Part shown: piece by piece, positions 21,754 to 31,389 of the stretch
Layout: every line of letters starts with the position of its first letter
How positions within the stretch are numbered: the first letter of the stretch is position 1
Source: a virus
Virus record (IMG/VR): IMGVR_UViG_3300025711_000247
Coordinates: 1 to 38,726 of that record
DNA: 38,726 nt
Direction: 5' to 3' (one strand)
Program-made: the position numbers and the translations under genes
The notes under the pieces: generated by a model
Told to the model about the DNA's origin: nothing
Seen by the model: the letters and a program-made list of their open reading frames with translations, nothing else
Database searches by the model: none

Positions 21754-22154
21754 CCATTCTCGTCCCCAACAACGGCGAGTCAGTTGCTTTGCAATTGCTA
21801 GTGAACAAGATCACCACGCCGGAGAATCTGAAATACCAGCTGTTTGCGACCAATATCACGCCCGCTGAGACTGATACAGCGGGTACGTATACGATCGCCA
21901 CTGGTGGCGGTTATGCAGATAAGACACTCACTGGAGCAAGCTGGACTGCAACGCCTGGTGCGCCATCGAACGTGGCCTATGCGCAGCAAACGTGGACGTT
22001 CACTGGTGCATTGACGACCAATGCCACCATCTATGGATACATTGCTGTCCGTGCGTCAAGCGGCGACATCATTCTCGCTGAAACATTCAGCAGCTTCACT
22101 CCGGCAAACAACGGTGATCAGATTCTGCTCACGCCACAAATCACGGCGGACTAA
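21750..22154 (+). CDS. Beta-rich structural protein (134 aa)
   Basis: A hydrophilic beta-rich protein with threonine-rich strands (TYTIATGGGYADKTLTGASWTATPGAP, TWTFTGALTTNATIYGYIAV), typical of phage decoration or fibre-associated proteins. No family named. It overlaps the preceding gene by 4 nt. Confidence 0.6.
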   Translation: MTILVPNNGESVALQLLVNKITTPENLKYQLFATNITPAETDTAGTYTIATGGGYADKTLTGASWTATPGAPSNVAYAQQTWTFTGALTTNATIYGYIAVRASSGDIILAETFSSFTPANNGDQILLTPQITAD

Positions 22155-22157
22155 TTC

Positions 22158-22703
22158 ATGCGTAACGTATGGGGCGCGCCCCTGATTATTCAGCAAGTAG
22201 ATGGAACTGCATTAACCAATACGACTACTGCAACCTCGCTGCTGCCAACTCAGGCAAAAGTGAACTTGGCTCCGAATACCGATCTGAATACCGGCATCAA
22301 AATGAAACTGTTTGCCGGTGGCCGCATCAGCACTGCTGCCTCTACGCCTGGCACGTTGACGTTTGATGTCCGCTTCGGTTCCGTCGTCGTGTTCAATGGC
22401 GGAGCATCTGGCACGCTTGCAACATCTGCATCCAATCTATCTTGGTGGCTTGAGATTGATCTTATCGTTCGCACCATTGCTACAGGCGTGAACTCCAATG
22501 TAATCGGGATTGGCAGACTGCTTACTGCGGCATTGTCGGCCACTACGCCTATTGCGCTGCTACCAACCTCATCGCCAGCAGTGGGTACATCATTCGACAA
22601 TTCGCTTACCACCAATACAGTCGATCTCTTTGCTACATGGTCAGTTGCTAACGCATCAAACAGCATTCGCTGCGACATGTTTGGGTGGTCGTTGGAGAAC
22701 TAA
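22158..22703 (+). CDS. Beta-rich structural protein (181 aa)
   Basis: The protein has a beta-jelly-like pattern of alternating strands (NLAPNTDLNTGIKMKLFAGGRIST, GTLTFDVRFGSVVVFNGG, SWWLEIDLIVRTI) and one C-terminal cysteine. It resembles small receptor-binding or capsid-fibre-type proteins of tailed phages in composition only. Confidence 0.6.
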   Translation: MRNVWGAPLIIQQVDGTALTNTTTATSLLPTQAKVNLAPNTDLNTGIKMKLFAGGRISTAASTPGTLTFDVRFGSVVVFNGGASGTLATSASNLSWWLEIDLIVRTIATGVNSNVIGIGRLLTAALSATTPIALLPTSSPAVGTSFDNSLTTNTVDLFATWSVANASNSIRCDMFGWSLEN

Positions 22704-22706
22704 GTC

Positions 22707-23831
22707 GTGCACCTGCAATCTTGGGCTGCACGCGCAAGAAGGACGAAATATGCCGCTCTTCCGGTGGTGGTGACGCCGGGTGTTTGGTACGACGTAACGC
22801 CTGCCGGCATCAGTCTTGATCCGGACTATGGCGGCGCACCTGGTAGCGGCGGCAATTTTGGTTTCGAGTCAGTTTGGCATGACTCATCGAATGTCGGCAC
22901 GTTCTATGCGATGTGTCACTTGCAAGGTGTATGGAAATCAACCGACGGCGGCGTAACGTGGACTGGTCCCATCAACACCGGCACTAATGGCGCGGCGATC
23001 ACGGCCAGTGCTGGATGCGTAACGGGAGCGGCAACAGGTGGAATACCGGTTCTTTATGTCAATGTCGGTCGCGGCAATCTTGGCTTTTATAAATCCACCG
23101 ACGGTGGTGTGAATTGGTCAACCACTGATTTAAGTCCGCCATTGCCAGACGGTCGCGAAGACATCTATCCAGAATCTGTCAATCCCTACAACAAAGACCA
23201 TGTATTAACGACCGCGCACGAAAACAACTACATCATTCACAGTACGGATGGTGGTGCCACGTGGTCTAACGTGACCATGCCAATCAGTCCAAGTGGCGGT
23301 AGTTGCTACATCTTTTATATCGACACAGGCAACGCGACCACGACCGCAGACACCTGGTTATTGATCGCGCAGGCAAGCTCGGTTGACGGCACGTGGCGCA
23401 CAACTAATGCAGGAGCATCATGGACCAAGGTCGATGGCAACGAGCATACCCACGGTGGATGTCAGATCGCACAGCTAGGCGGCGGCGTCATCTGGATGAC
23501 CGGTGTTTATTCTTCGCTTGGCTGGGGCTGTCTGCGAAGTACTGATTACGGTGCGACTTGGACGCATTACGGACCTAATGAGGGCCGTTCTGTGATTTGG
23601 GGGACATCCAAAAAGATTTACGCAATGGGCGGCGGCGCGGTTCAAACGCCAGTCGATCCAGGATTCATCAGTGCAGTTGCCCCCGGAACTGGAACGTGGA
23701 GTGCAGAGTCCGGCGCAGCGGCCACCTATAACGGCGGCGCGCAAATGCTTGATCAGTATTTCAACGGAACCAACAACGTTTTCATTATGGCCATGGGCAA
23801 TAGCGGCCTTCAGCGCTATGTAGAACCGTAA
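22707..23831 (+). CDS. Asp-box (BNR) beta-propeller protein (374 aa), possible glycan-binding surface protein
   Basis: Five Asp boxes S/T-x-D/N-x-G-x-[TS/N]-W are visible at about residues 78 (STDGGVTW), 130, 179, 232 (TTNAGASW) and 278 (STDYGATW), 46-53 residues apart, as in the blades of sialidase- and xyloglucanase-like propellers. Asp boxes are structural, so they do not prove an enzyme. No sialidase RIP motif or clear catalytic set is seen. Its place in the structural block suggests a virion surface role. GTG start at 22707. Confidence 0.75.
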   Translation: MHLQSWAARARRTKYAALPVVVTPGVWYDVTPAGISLDPDYGGAPGSGGNFGFESVWHDSSNVGTFYAMCHLQGVWKSTDGGVTWTGPINTGTNGAAITASAGCVTGAATGGIPVLYVNVGRGNLGFYKSTDGGVNWSTTDLSPPLPDGREDIYPESVNPYNKDHVLTTAHENNYIIHSTDGGATWSNVTMPISPSGGSCYIFYIDTGNATTTADTWLLIAQASSVDGTWRTTNAGASWTKVDGNEHTHGGCQIAQLGGGVIWMTGVYSSLGWGCLRSTDYGATWTHYGPNEGRSVIWGTSKKIYAMGGGAVQTPVDPGFISAVAPGTGTWSAESGAAATYNGGAQMLDQYFNGTNNVFIMAMGNSGLQRYVEP

Positions 23832-25450
23832 TGGCTACAACATACACATGCGGTACGGCAGGACGTACCTATTCGACGATTCAAGCGGCGATTAATGCCA
23901 TTCCCAATCCACCCACCGGTGGATATATCGTTGAGTGCTATAACGACTCAGAATTTACTGCTGGTTTTTCTGTCACTGGCTTTACAACCTCCGCAACTGA
24001 TTTCATCAAGGTAACTACCGCAACTGGACAATCGTTCATGGATGCGGCGGGTGCTGCCACCAACCCTCAAATCTATGACCAAAGCAAGGGCGTTGGCATT
24101 CGGGTGGCGTCTCAAGGGTATCAAACCAGCGCCATATCGATTGATAACGACTACGTAACAGTCGAAAAGCTGCAGATAAAACTAGATGGCGGTTTGGAGT
24201 CCGGCATCGTTTCGGTTACCTGCACAACAAATTTGTCCAGCGTGGTGCGCAATTGCATTGGCGCTATCAATTACACCGATGCGTTCGACAATAGCTATTG
24301 CCTTTATAACAAAGGCGGCTCAGTTGTTAATTCTCTGTTCTATGTCACTACGGCAACGGGCGGCGGCATTTCGACGGGATTCTTCACCGGTGGCAATGTC
24401 ATTGCTTGCGCATTCCTGCATCTTGGCACGGCGGCTAACACTGCTATCAACGACCCGTTCGGGGGCTCCGGTAATTGTTCAATCATCGATTGCACATTCT
24501 TTGGTTTCACGACCCTTAACGCCGGCTCGAATTCGAGCAGTTACTGCGCAACAAATGCCGCGAGCGGTTTTACAGGTTCTGGAAATGTTTATGGACTGAC
24601 ATTTGCCAATGAATACGTTGGCACGTCGGATATGCGCCTTAAGGCAGGAAACAGCCTAGGTGTTGGTCAGCGGCAGAACACCTATACCAATGATCAAGAC
24701 ATCATTGGTCAAGCTCGGTCCACAACTTCTCCATACATTGGACACTGGGAATATATTGTTATCGGTGGCGGCGGTGGATCAACCGACTATGTGACGTCTC
24801 GACGTGGCATCAATGGTCCGGGGAAAACGCCGAATGTCTTTATGGCATTCACCACTAGGCAGCGTCCGCAAGGCTCTGCACCGAGCCTGTCTTACAGCTA
24901 TAGCGCATCAGGCGGAATTCTATTCGGTGGCGCCGCCACGGTTATTAAAGCCAGGGCGGTAGTAGCGAGTGGAGGACTGACATTTAGTGGAACGGCAACC
25001 AGAGCAAAGGTTCATGTCGTTGCTGCTTCTGGTGGCATTCAGTTTGGCGGCAGTGCTGCGTTTGCAAAAGGCAAAACGGTTACACCATCCGGTGGTCTCC
25101 AATTTGGCGGCACTTCCTCACAAATCAGAATTAGAACAAATGCTGCATCAGGCGGCCTTCTATTTGGCGGCGCTGCAACAGTTAGTTTTAGCGGCACCAC
25201 CAGTTATAGCTACACCGCGTCAGGTGGCATGGTGCTCGGTGGCGCTGCATCTAAGGCGGCTGCACGAGCGGTGCTCGCTCAAGGTGGACTGCAATTCGGC
25301 GGCGCGGCCACTGTTGCGTATCACCAATCAACACGCACGGTAACTCCATCAGGCGGCTTGATATTCAGTGGCACTGGCAACGCTCAGTTCTTCACGTTCG
25401 GTGCATCCAACGGCAGCGGCACGCCATTACTACGCAGACGTCGCTGGTAG
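23831..25450 (+). CDS. Beta-helix plus glycine-repeat structural protein (539 aa)
   Basis: Residues 1-330 read like a right-handed beta-helix (GRTYSTIQAAINAIPNPPTGGYIVE, DNDYVTVEKLQI, and repeated strand-turn units with cysteines). Residues 360-525 hold eight copies of SGG-[ILM]-x-F-G-G-x-A, mostly 20 residues apart, and the end is basic (LLRRRRW). The TA-ATG overlap with the propeller gene joins them. It is probably a fibre- or surface-type virion protein; a polysaccharide lyase cannot be shown. The last 60 bp before the next gene hold late element C. Confidence 0.7.
   Translation: MATTYTCGTAGRTYSTIQAAINAIPNPPTGGYIVECYNDSEFTAGFSVTGFTTSATDFIKVTTATGQSFMDAAGAATNPQIYDQSKGVGIRVASQGYQTSAISIDNDYVTVEKLQIKLDGGLESGIVSVTCTTNLSSVVRNCIGAINYTDAFDNSYCLYNKGGSVVNSLFYVTTATGGGISTGFFTGGNVIACAFLHLGTAANTAINDPFGGSGNCSIIDCTFFGFTTLNAGSNSSSYCATNAASGFTGSGNVYGLTFANEYVGTSDMRLKAGNSLGVGQRQNTYTNDQDIIGQARSTTSPYIGHWEYIVIGGGGGSTDYVTSRRGINGPGKTPNVFMAFTTRQRPQGSAPSLSYSYSASGGILFGGAATVIKARAVVASGGLTFSGTATRAKVHVVAASGGIQFGGSAAFAKGKTVTPSGGLQFGGTSSQIRIRTNAASGGLLFGGAATVSFSGTTSYSYTASGGMVLGGAASKAAARAVLAQGGLQFGGAATVAYHQSTRTVTPSGGLIFSGTGNAQFFTFGASNGSGTPLLRRRRW
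24908..25405 (+). repeat. Eight tandem SGGxxFGGAA-coding repeats
   Basis: Unit about 60 nt (20 residues), five units exactly 20, two units 23-24 residues, the last incomplete. The conserved core is [ST/Q]GG-[ILM]-x-[FL]-[GS]-G-[AST], with 10 variable residues between. The DNA is diverged between copies, so the array is old or selected at protein level. Confidence 0.85.
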
Positions 25451-25454
25451 CACA

Positions 25455-25484
25455 TTGATTCCGTTCGCCCCCTTCGTGATATTC
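25455..25484 (+). promoter_or_regulatory. Late-promoter element copy C
   Basis: TTGATTCCGTT (25455-25465), 12 nt, GATATTC (25478-25484). GATATT is the best -10 of the four copies. It ends 23 nt before the ATG at 25506. A short dyad TCCAG/CTGGA (25483-25498) overlaps the -10 end and the GGAG site. Confidence 0.75.
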
Positions 25485-25505
25485 CAGTCACTTCTGGAGT
25501 AGTTC

Positions 25506-26111
25506 ATGTCCACCAGCGAAACACTGATCTGTAGTCGAGCATTGCAAAAGCTGGGCGCTGATCCAATCCAGGCACTCACCGACAATCTTGATCGTGCGCG
25601 GGCGATGAATACCGCATACGCGTCGGTGCGTGATGCTGAGTTGCGTCGACGACGGTGGAAGTTCTCGATTAAGCGCGCCTCGCTGCCGGCGCTGGCCGCC
25701 GCTCCTGATTCTGATTTCAGCTATCAGTACCAAGTACCAAATGATTTTCTGCGCCTCATCGAAGGCGGCGACATCGTTTCACTGCCGGACTTGTCCGACT
25801 ATCGCAGCATGTCTTCTGAGCTGTGGTCAGTTGAGGGTCGTCGCATCCTGACTGACCTCGGCGCGCCGCTCAGGATTCGTTACATCGCGCAGATCACCGA
25901 CGTATCGATGTTCGACTCTACGTTCTGTGAATCCCTGTCATCGCGCTTGGCGTATGAGTGCTGTGAAAAGATTACGCAATCGAGCAGCAAGAAAGCAGAC
26001 TTGATTGCCGATTATCGGATGAGCATCAGAGAAGCTATCCAAGCTAACGCGCTTGAACGCGCGCCAAATAGCATCGCCGATGATTCGTGGGTAATGGCGA
26101 GATTGCAATGA
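25506..26111 (+). CDS. Tail tubular A / adaptor-type protein (T7 gp11-like)
   Basis: The 201-residue protein has the signature of gp11-like adaptor proteins: SRALQKLGADPIQALTDNLDRARAMNTAYASVRDAELRRRRWKFS, then YQYQVPNDFLRLIE. Such proteins form the ring between portal and nozzle of short tails. It is the first gene behind late element C and overlaps the next gene by 4 nt. Confidence 0.85.
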   Translation: MSTSETLICSRALQKLGADPIQALTDNLDRARAMNTAYASVRDAELRRRRWKFSIKRASLPALAAAPDSDFSYQYQVPNDFLRLIEGGDIVSLPDLSDYRSMSSELWSVEGRRILTDLGAPLRIRYIAQITDVSMFDSTFCESLSSRLAYECCEKITQSSSKKADLIADYRMSIREAIQANALERAPNSIADDSWVMARLQ

Positions 26112-28495
26112 CGCGCGCTGCGCCCATCATCAATGCGCTGAATGCCGGTGAATTATCGCCGACGCTTGAAGGGCGCACAGACCTTGCCAAGTACTCGACG
26201 GGCTGTAAGCGTATCGAAAATTTCATACCGCTGGTACAAGGCCCAGCGCTGCGCCGCGGCGGTTTGCGCTTTACCAAAGAGGTCAAGGACTCTGCTGACA
26301 GGTGCTGGCTGTTACGCTTCGAGCGCTCTGCGACGGAGGCATTCGTTATCGAGATTGGCGATCAGTACGCGCGCTTCTTCACCAATCACGGCTACCTACA
26401 AACCGGCACGGTGACCGCGTGGTCTGCTGTGACGGTTTACACATATGGCAATTTGGCGAGCCGACTTGGCGTAAATTATTACTGCATCGCCACGCATGTG
26501 AATCATCAGCCGCCGAATGCCACTTACTGGTATCCGCTCACCGGCGACATATACGAGATTCCGGCGCCGTGGCTGTTGGCTGATCTCACGAACAGCGATG
26601 GCTCGTGCGCGCTCAGCGTTGAACAGTCCGGCGATGTGCTTTACATCGGCAATGCCACACGCCGTTATCCGATTCAAAAGTTGACTCGTTACAGCAATAC
26701 CAATTGGCAATTTTCAGATTACCTGCCGAGCGGCGGACCATTTCTCGATCTGAACGATACGACAATTACTGTTTATGCATCGGCGAAAACTGGAACGGTA
26801 ACGCTGACGTCGAGTGCCGCATTGTTTGCCGCGACTGACATCGACCGATTGATACGCCTCGAGCCGCAAAACACCACCATCGCAACGTGGGAAGATGGAC
26901 ACGCGTACGCTATCGGCGCTCAGGTCATCTTTGACGGCAAGACGTATCGTGCAACGACAGCGGCCACCAGCGGCCCCACTGCGCCAGTCCATGAACACGG
27001 CACAGCAATGGACGGCGTCGCTGGCGTCACGTGGCTCTACATACATTCCGGCTATGGAGTCGCACGCATCAGTGCGTTTACCAATAGCACCACCGTTGAT
27101 GCCGTGGTGCTCACCGATGAGGTGCTGGGCCTGAGTGAGTTACCTGCTGAGGTCGTCACGGTCGGCAATGCGACCGCGCGCTGGAAGCTCGGCGCATGGT
27201 CAGAGACCACTGACTATCCAGCCTACGTTGCGTTCTGGAAGAACAGATTGTGGTTTGGTGGTGGTCAATTTCTCGATGGATCGGTGCCTGATGACTTTGA
27301 GAATCTGGCGCCAGACTTCTTTGGTGAAACCACGGTCGATTGCGCAATCCGCAAGACAGTGCAGGCGCAGGACGTCAACTCCATTGTCGGGTTGGTGGGC
27401 GCTGATCAATTGCTCATCTTTACCGGTGGTGGTGAATTCGTCGGCACTGAGATCACCGACACTGCACCGATCAGCACTGAAAACTTCCAGGTTATCCGGC
27501 AATCGAAGCGTCGTTGCCGCGCGATCCAGCCAGTCTTGGCTGGCGAATCTGTGTGCTATGTGCAGCGAGCCGGTCGCAAGCTGCTGTCATTGAATTTCAC
27601 GATCGCACAGAACAAGTACGTCTCAACTGACTTGGCCGTGTTGGCGGAGCGCATCACCCGCACCGGCATCATCTGGATGTCATACCAGTCAGAGCCGTAC
27701 TCGATCATCTGGTGCGGCTTGTCGAACGGCAAGCTGCTGGGATTCACCTACGACGCAAATCAAGATGTCACTGGCTGGCATCGTCACCCCATCGGCGGCG
27801 ACGGTGTTGTTGATAGTGGCGTAACCATTCCAGCGCCAGATGGTACGCGCGAGGAAAATTGGTTCATCGTCAAGCGCATGATCAACGGTCAAACCAAGCG
27901 CTACATTGAATTTATGGAGAAGCCTTGGGAAGGCGACGACGAAGATGGCACGCCGGGCGATAACCAAGAAGATGCGTTCTACGTCGATAGCGGCTTGACC
28001 TATGACGGCGTTCCCAACGATGTAATGAGCGGGCTTGATCATCTCGAAGGCGAAACCGTGCAAGTGCTCGCCGATGGTGGTACGCATCCCGATTGCGTCG
28101 TCATCGGTGGTCAGATCACGCTTAATGCTGAATATAGCGTTGTGCATGCAGGGCTTGCGTACACTGGACGCCTTGTCACGATGCGCATTGAGGCCGGCAG
28201 TCAGGACGGTACGAGCCAAGGCAAGACCAAGCGTGTGCACGGCGCTACGGTGCGATTCATGGACACATTGGGCGGATCGATCGGTATGTACGGCGGCGAA
28301 TATGCGGAGGACCTAAGCCTGCGTGCGCCGTCAACGCCGATGGGCCAACCGCCGCCGATCAATTCGGGTGACTCGCAAGTAATCTCATTCCCCGGCGATT
28401 ACGAAAGCGATTGCAGCATCGAGATATTGCAGACGCAGCCGTTGCCGATGACGGTCGTGGCGATCATGCCGAGGTTGGTGACCTATGATCGTTGA
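26108..28495 (+). CDS. Tail nozzle/stabilisation-type protein (T7 gp12-like, 795 aa)
   Basis: The start APIINALNAGELSPTLEGRTDLAKYSTGCKRIENFIPLVQGPALRRGGLRF is the common pattern of the large nozzle protein in BPP-1/epsilon15-type podoviruses. The protein is beta-rich with repeated strand-loop units. It should form the tail tip below the gp11-like ring. The ATG at 26108 overlaps the preceding stop; a GTG 7 codons earlier is less likely. Confidence 0.85.
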   Translation: MTRAAPIINALNAGELSPTLEGRTDLAKYSTGCKRIENFIPLVQGPALRRGGLRFTKEVKDSADRCWLLRFERSATEAFVIEIGDQYARFFTNHGYLQTGTVTAWSAVTVYTYGNLASRLGVNYYCIATHVNHQPPNATYWYPLTGDIYEIPAPWLLADLTNSDGSCALSVEQSGDVLYIGNATRRYPIQKLTRYSNTNWQFSDYLPSGGPFLDLNDTTITVYASAKTGTVTLTSSAALFAATDIDRLIRLEPQNTTIATWEDGHAYAIGAQVIFDGKTYRATTAATSGPTAPVHEHGTAMDGVAGVTWLYIHSGYGVARISAFTNSTTVDAVVLTDEVLGLSELPAEVVTVGNATARWKLGAWSETTDYPAYVAFWKNRLWFGGGQFLDGSVPDDFENLAPDFFGETTVDCAIRKTVQAQDVNSIVGLVGADQLLIFTGGGEFVGTEITDTAPISTENFQVIRQSKRRCRAIQPVLAGESVCYVQRAGRKLLSLNFTIAQNKYVSTDLAVLAERITRTGIIWMSYQSEPYSIIWCGLSNGKLLGFTYDANQDVTGWHRHPIGGDGVVDSGVTIPAPDGTREENWFIVKRMINGQTKRYIEFMEKPWEGDDEDGTPGDNQEDAFYVDSGLTYDGVPNDVMSGLDHLEGETVQVLADGGTHPDCVVIGGQITLNAEYSVVHAGLAYTGRLVTMRIEAGSQDGTSQGKTKRVHGATVRFMDTLGGSIGMYGGEYAEDLSLRAPSTPMGQPPPINSGDSQVISFPGDYESDCSIEILQTQPLPMTVVAIMPRLVTYDR

Positions 28496-28901
28496 GCCTT
28501 TTAAGATCGAGCACCTGCGGCAGATGCGTCTCCATCCCAATCAACGGGACTCGATTCATTTCGCGACTGATGAATACTTGAACACGCTGATTGAAGGTGG
28601 TCCGGCGTTCACGATGCGCTTGAAGGATGAGCCGACTATTTGTTTCGGCATGCTCAACTGCTCTGCGGCGCATGGCGTGCTGTGGTCATTCATCGCCGAG
28701 GATGGATGGAAACAGGTAGCGCCAATTCATCGCGGCGCTCTGCGCTTCGTTGCGTCGCTGGGCAAAAAGCAATTGCAGGCGTTCGCTTATTTCGATTCTG
28801 GTTGCAAGTGGCTTGAGCGCTTGGGCTTTGTTTATGTTCGCGACGACAGCGATGTGATGCCAGATGGACGTGTGTGCAAAGTCTTTGTGAGGAACTTCTG
28901 A
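28485..28901 (+). CDS. Gp13-family phage protein, GNAT-like fold (138 aa)
   Basis: The sequence PFKIEHLRQMRLHPNQRDSIHFATDEYLNTLIEGGPAFTMRL... matches the T7 gp13-type family, predicted to have an acetyltransferase-like fold, but with no clear acetyl-CoA site. In T7 gp13 affects virion assembly. The end of the gene overlaps the next by TGATG. It is 11 nt inside the end of the nozzle gene. Confidence 0.75.
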   Translation: MIVEPFKIEHLRQMRLHPNQRDSIHFATDEYLNTLIEGGPAFTMRLKDEPTICFGMLNCSAAHGVLWSFIAEDGWKQVAPIHRGALRFVASLGKKQLQAFAYFDSGCKWLERLGFVYVRDDSDVMPDGRVCKVFVRNF

Positions 28902-29323
28902 TGGCATGGTTTGCAGTTGCGGCACCCCTTATTTCCGGACTGATGCAATCCGAGGGCACCGAGCAAGATGCCACCGCAAACTCGGCCGCCTTACGCCAAC
29001 AAGGTCGCGTTGCCACCGCTCAGGCTTATGCTGACGAACAAACGCAGCGCCGCGAGTCGCGCCAGATCATCGGACGGCAAGCCGCGGCGCTTGCGCAGTC
29101 TGGAACCGGCACTGGCGGAACGAATGCGAATCTCATCGAGCAATCGACGGGCAATGCAGAACTCGATGCGCTGAATATCCGTTACGCTGGCCTGTTGAAA
29201 AAGGCGGGTTTTGAGGCGCAATCACGTGAAGTGACGCGGCAAGGTAAGGCGCTCGCCGGTGCACAACTTTTACAAGGTGTGTCTGGCGCGTACACCACCG
29301 GCATGAAGCTGAGGGGCTACTAA
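28901..29323 (+). CDS. Internal virion protein candidate, T7 gp14-like position (140 aa)
   Basis: An alanine- and glutamine-rich helical protein: a hydrophobic N terminus (MAWFAVAAPLISGLMQ) and an amphipathic helix (EQTQRRESRQIIGRQAAALAQSGTGTGG). This is the place and build of the small internal virion protein of T7 and P22-like ejection sets. It would cross the outer membrane during ejection, by analogy. The ATG at 28901 has GTGAGG upstream. Confidence 0.65.
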   Translation: MAWFAVAAPLISGLMQSEGTEQDATANSAALRQQGRVATAQAYADEQTQRRESRQIIGRQAAALAQSGTGTGGTNANLIEQSTGNAELDALNIRYAGLLKKAGFEAQSREVTRQGKALAGAQLLQGVSGAYTTGMKLRGY

Positions 29324-31389
29324 TGCCAGCGATTCCAACCTACCAGCAGCGCACGAGTGTCGGCGGCGCGGGTCTCGGTCCTGGACCCATGTCTAGCAGT
29401 CCCACTGGCATCATCGGCCAGGCCATCGGCCGTGTTGGTGATGATCTATTGCAGGCGGAACACTTCAAACACCAGCAAGCAGTGCAAGCGCAGCATGAAC
29501 AGGACGAACTGGCGTTAATCGATGCGAACGCTACCGAAATGAATGTTCGTAGCAAGTGGGCGCAGCAAATGCTTGAACGCAAACAGGCCGCGCAGCCTGG
29601 TGCCGATGGATTCGTTCCGCAAGTGCTCAATGACTATGACGCCGAGACAGCCGACACACTAAAGGGCGTCACGAACAAAAAAGCGCGTGCCTACCTGCAA
29701 AACCGCTTTGCTGATGTGCGGTTGAGTTTGCAGAACGATGCGATGTCGTTCGAAAGTGCATCGCGTGGCCAGGTCAAAAAGTCTCGGCTTGAAGATGCGA
29801 CCAGCGCCGCAATGACTGCCGCACGTATCCGTCCGCAGGATTTTGAAAGCATCCTTATGGCGCAGCAGGGCACGATGGAGAACTTCGGCTTAACCGATGC
29901 AGAGAAGGCAGCAGCCATTCCTCAAGCACGCTCCAACATTGCGAGCGCAGCGGTGGAAGGATTGATCGAACAAGATCCATATAAAACTCTCAAGGAACTG
30001 CGCAACGAGAACAGCATAGTGTTGGCGGTTAAATCGCTTGACTATGGCGATCGTGACAAATTGATTAATGCCGCAGAGGTGCGAATCAATCATCTTGAGG
30101 CCAAGCGCGCTGCGGCCATTGCCAAAAATGATGCGAAGGCTGTTCACGCCTTAAACGAAATTGATCGCCAGATAGCCAGTGGTGTGCCAGCTACGCCAGA
30201 AATGTGGAGTGATTGGGGAAACAAGATCAAGGGAACGGAGTATGAGCAAGATTTCAATGATCGAGTTTCAGACGAGCGGGATGTGCAAAAAATGCTGCGA
30301 CTCCCGATTGACCAGCAAATCAAGTACGTGCAAGACAAGCAGTCGGATTTAACGACCAACGGCGGCACGGTGCGCGATGCAACAAATCTTCAGCGGCTGA
30401 CAACTGCCGTGCAGCAAAACGTCAAGCTCATGCAGGAATCGCCGCTGCAGTTCAATGCAAATCGGCTCGGCGAAACGGTTGAGCCATTGGAGGTGCAGCA
30501 GGTGGTTTCTGGCGAGGCATCCGCTCAACTTCAAGATCGTATGACGACGCTGTCAGCGATGCGTAAGGAATACGGCAGCCAAGTGCCGCAGCGTTTGCTG
30601 TTGCCACAGGAAGCCAAGGAGTTGAGTTCAGTCCTGCAAACCGCCACGCCCAAGCAGCAGTCTGAAGTGTTTTCGTCCCTGTATCGCTCGGTTGGCGACA
30701 GTAATGCTTTCAAATCGGTGATGCAGCAGATCGCACCCGACGCACCGGTGAAAGCCATCGCCGGTATGTTGGCCGCGAATCAAGCGCAGATGACTACTGC
30801 CACGCACTGGTTCAAGCCTGATGAGATCAAGTTCAGCGGCGATGTGTCGGCGACTTTGCTGCAAGGTGAGTCAATGCTCAATGCAAGCAAGGAAGACAAA
30901 GCCACCAATGGCAAGCCAAACGCCAAGTTGTACTTGCCAGAACAAACGACATTGCAGTCAGCATTCCAGGATCGCGTCGGCAATGCATTCGTTGGCCGGC
31001 CTGAAGCAGCTGATGTCGCGATGCAAGCCGTGAAGGCTTATTACGTTGGCCGTGCTGCGCAAACTGGACGCCTTGCAGCAAACAGCAAAGACATCGACCA
31101 AAACTTGGTGAAGGAAGCCATCACCGCCACGCTCGGCACTGTGGTGGACTACAACGGCAATGGCGAAGTGTTCGCGCCATGGGGCATGAATCGCAGCGAC
31201 TTCATCAACAAAGCGCAAGCCGCGATGGTCGCCGCGGGACGCGCTCAAGGCTTGGGCGACAATCAGCTCAATGCTTTTGGTAACGCAGGACTGCGTAACA
31301 AGGGCGACAATACGTACTATGTGGTGCAGGGCCGAAACTACATGTATGGCAATGATGGCAAGCCCATCATCGTCACGGTGCAGCCGTGA
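29323..31389 (+). CDS. Ejection (internal core) protein, T7 gp15-like position (688 aa)
   Basis: A largely alpha-helical, glutamine/alanine-rich protein without lyase or peptidoglycanase motifs that I can see. It is the second of three adjacent large genes that take the place of T7 gp14-gp16, which form the ejection conduit. The TAATG overlap, GAGGGG site and operon order support expression with its neighbours. Function by position only. Confidence 0.65.
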   Translation: MPAIPTYQQRTSVGGAGLGPGPMSSSPTGIIGQAIGRVGDDLLQAEHFKHQQAVQAQHEQDELALIDANATEMNVRSKWAQQMLERKQAAQPGADGFVPQVLNDYDAETADTLKGVTNKKARAYLQNRFADVRLSLQNDAMSFESASRGQVKKSRLEDATSAAMTAARIRPQDFESILMAQQGTMENFGLTDAEKAAAIPQARSNIASAAVEGLIEQDPYKTLKELRNENSIVLAVKSLDYGDRDKLINAAEVRINHLEAKRAAAIAKNDAKAVHALNEIDRQIASGVPATPEMWSDWGNKIKGTEYEQDFNDRVSDERDVQKMLRLPIDQQIKYVQDKQSDLTTNGGTVRDATNLQRLTTAVQQNVKLMQESPLQFNANRLGETVEPLEVQQVVSGEASAQLQDRMTTLSAMRKEYGSQVPQRLLLPQEAKELSSVLQTATPKQQSEVFSSLYRSVGDSNAFKSVMQQIAPDAPVKAIAGMLAANQAQMTTATHWFKPDEIKFSGDVSATLLQGESMLNASKEDKATNGKPNAKLYLPEQTTLQSAFQDRVGNAFVGRPEAADVAMQAVKAYYVGRAAQTGRLAANSKDIDQNLVKEAITATLGTVVDYNGNGEVFAPWGMNRSDFINKAQAAMVAAGRAQGLGDNQLNAFGNAGLRNKGDNTYYVVQGRNYMYGNDGKPIIVTVQP

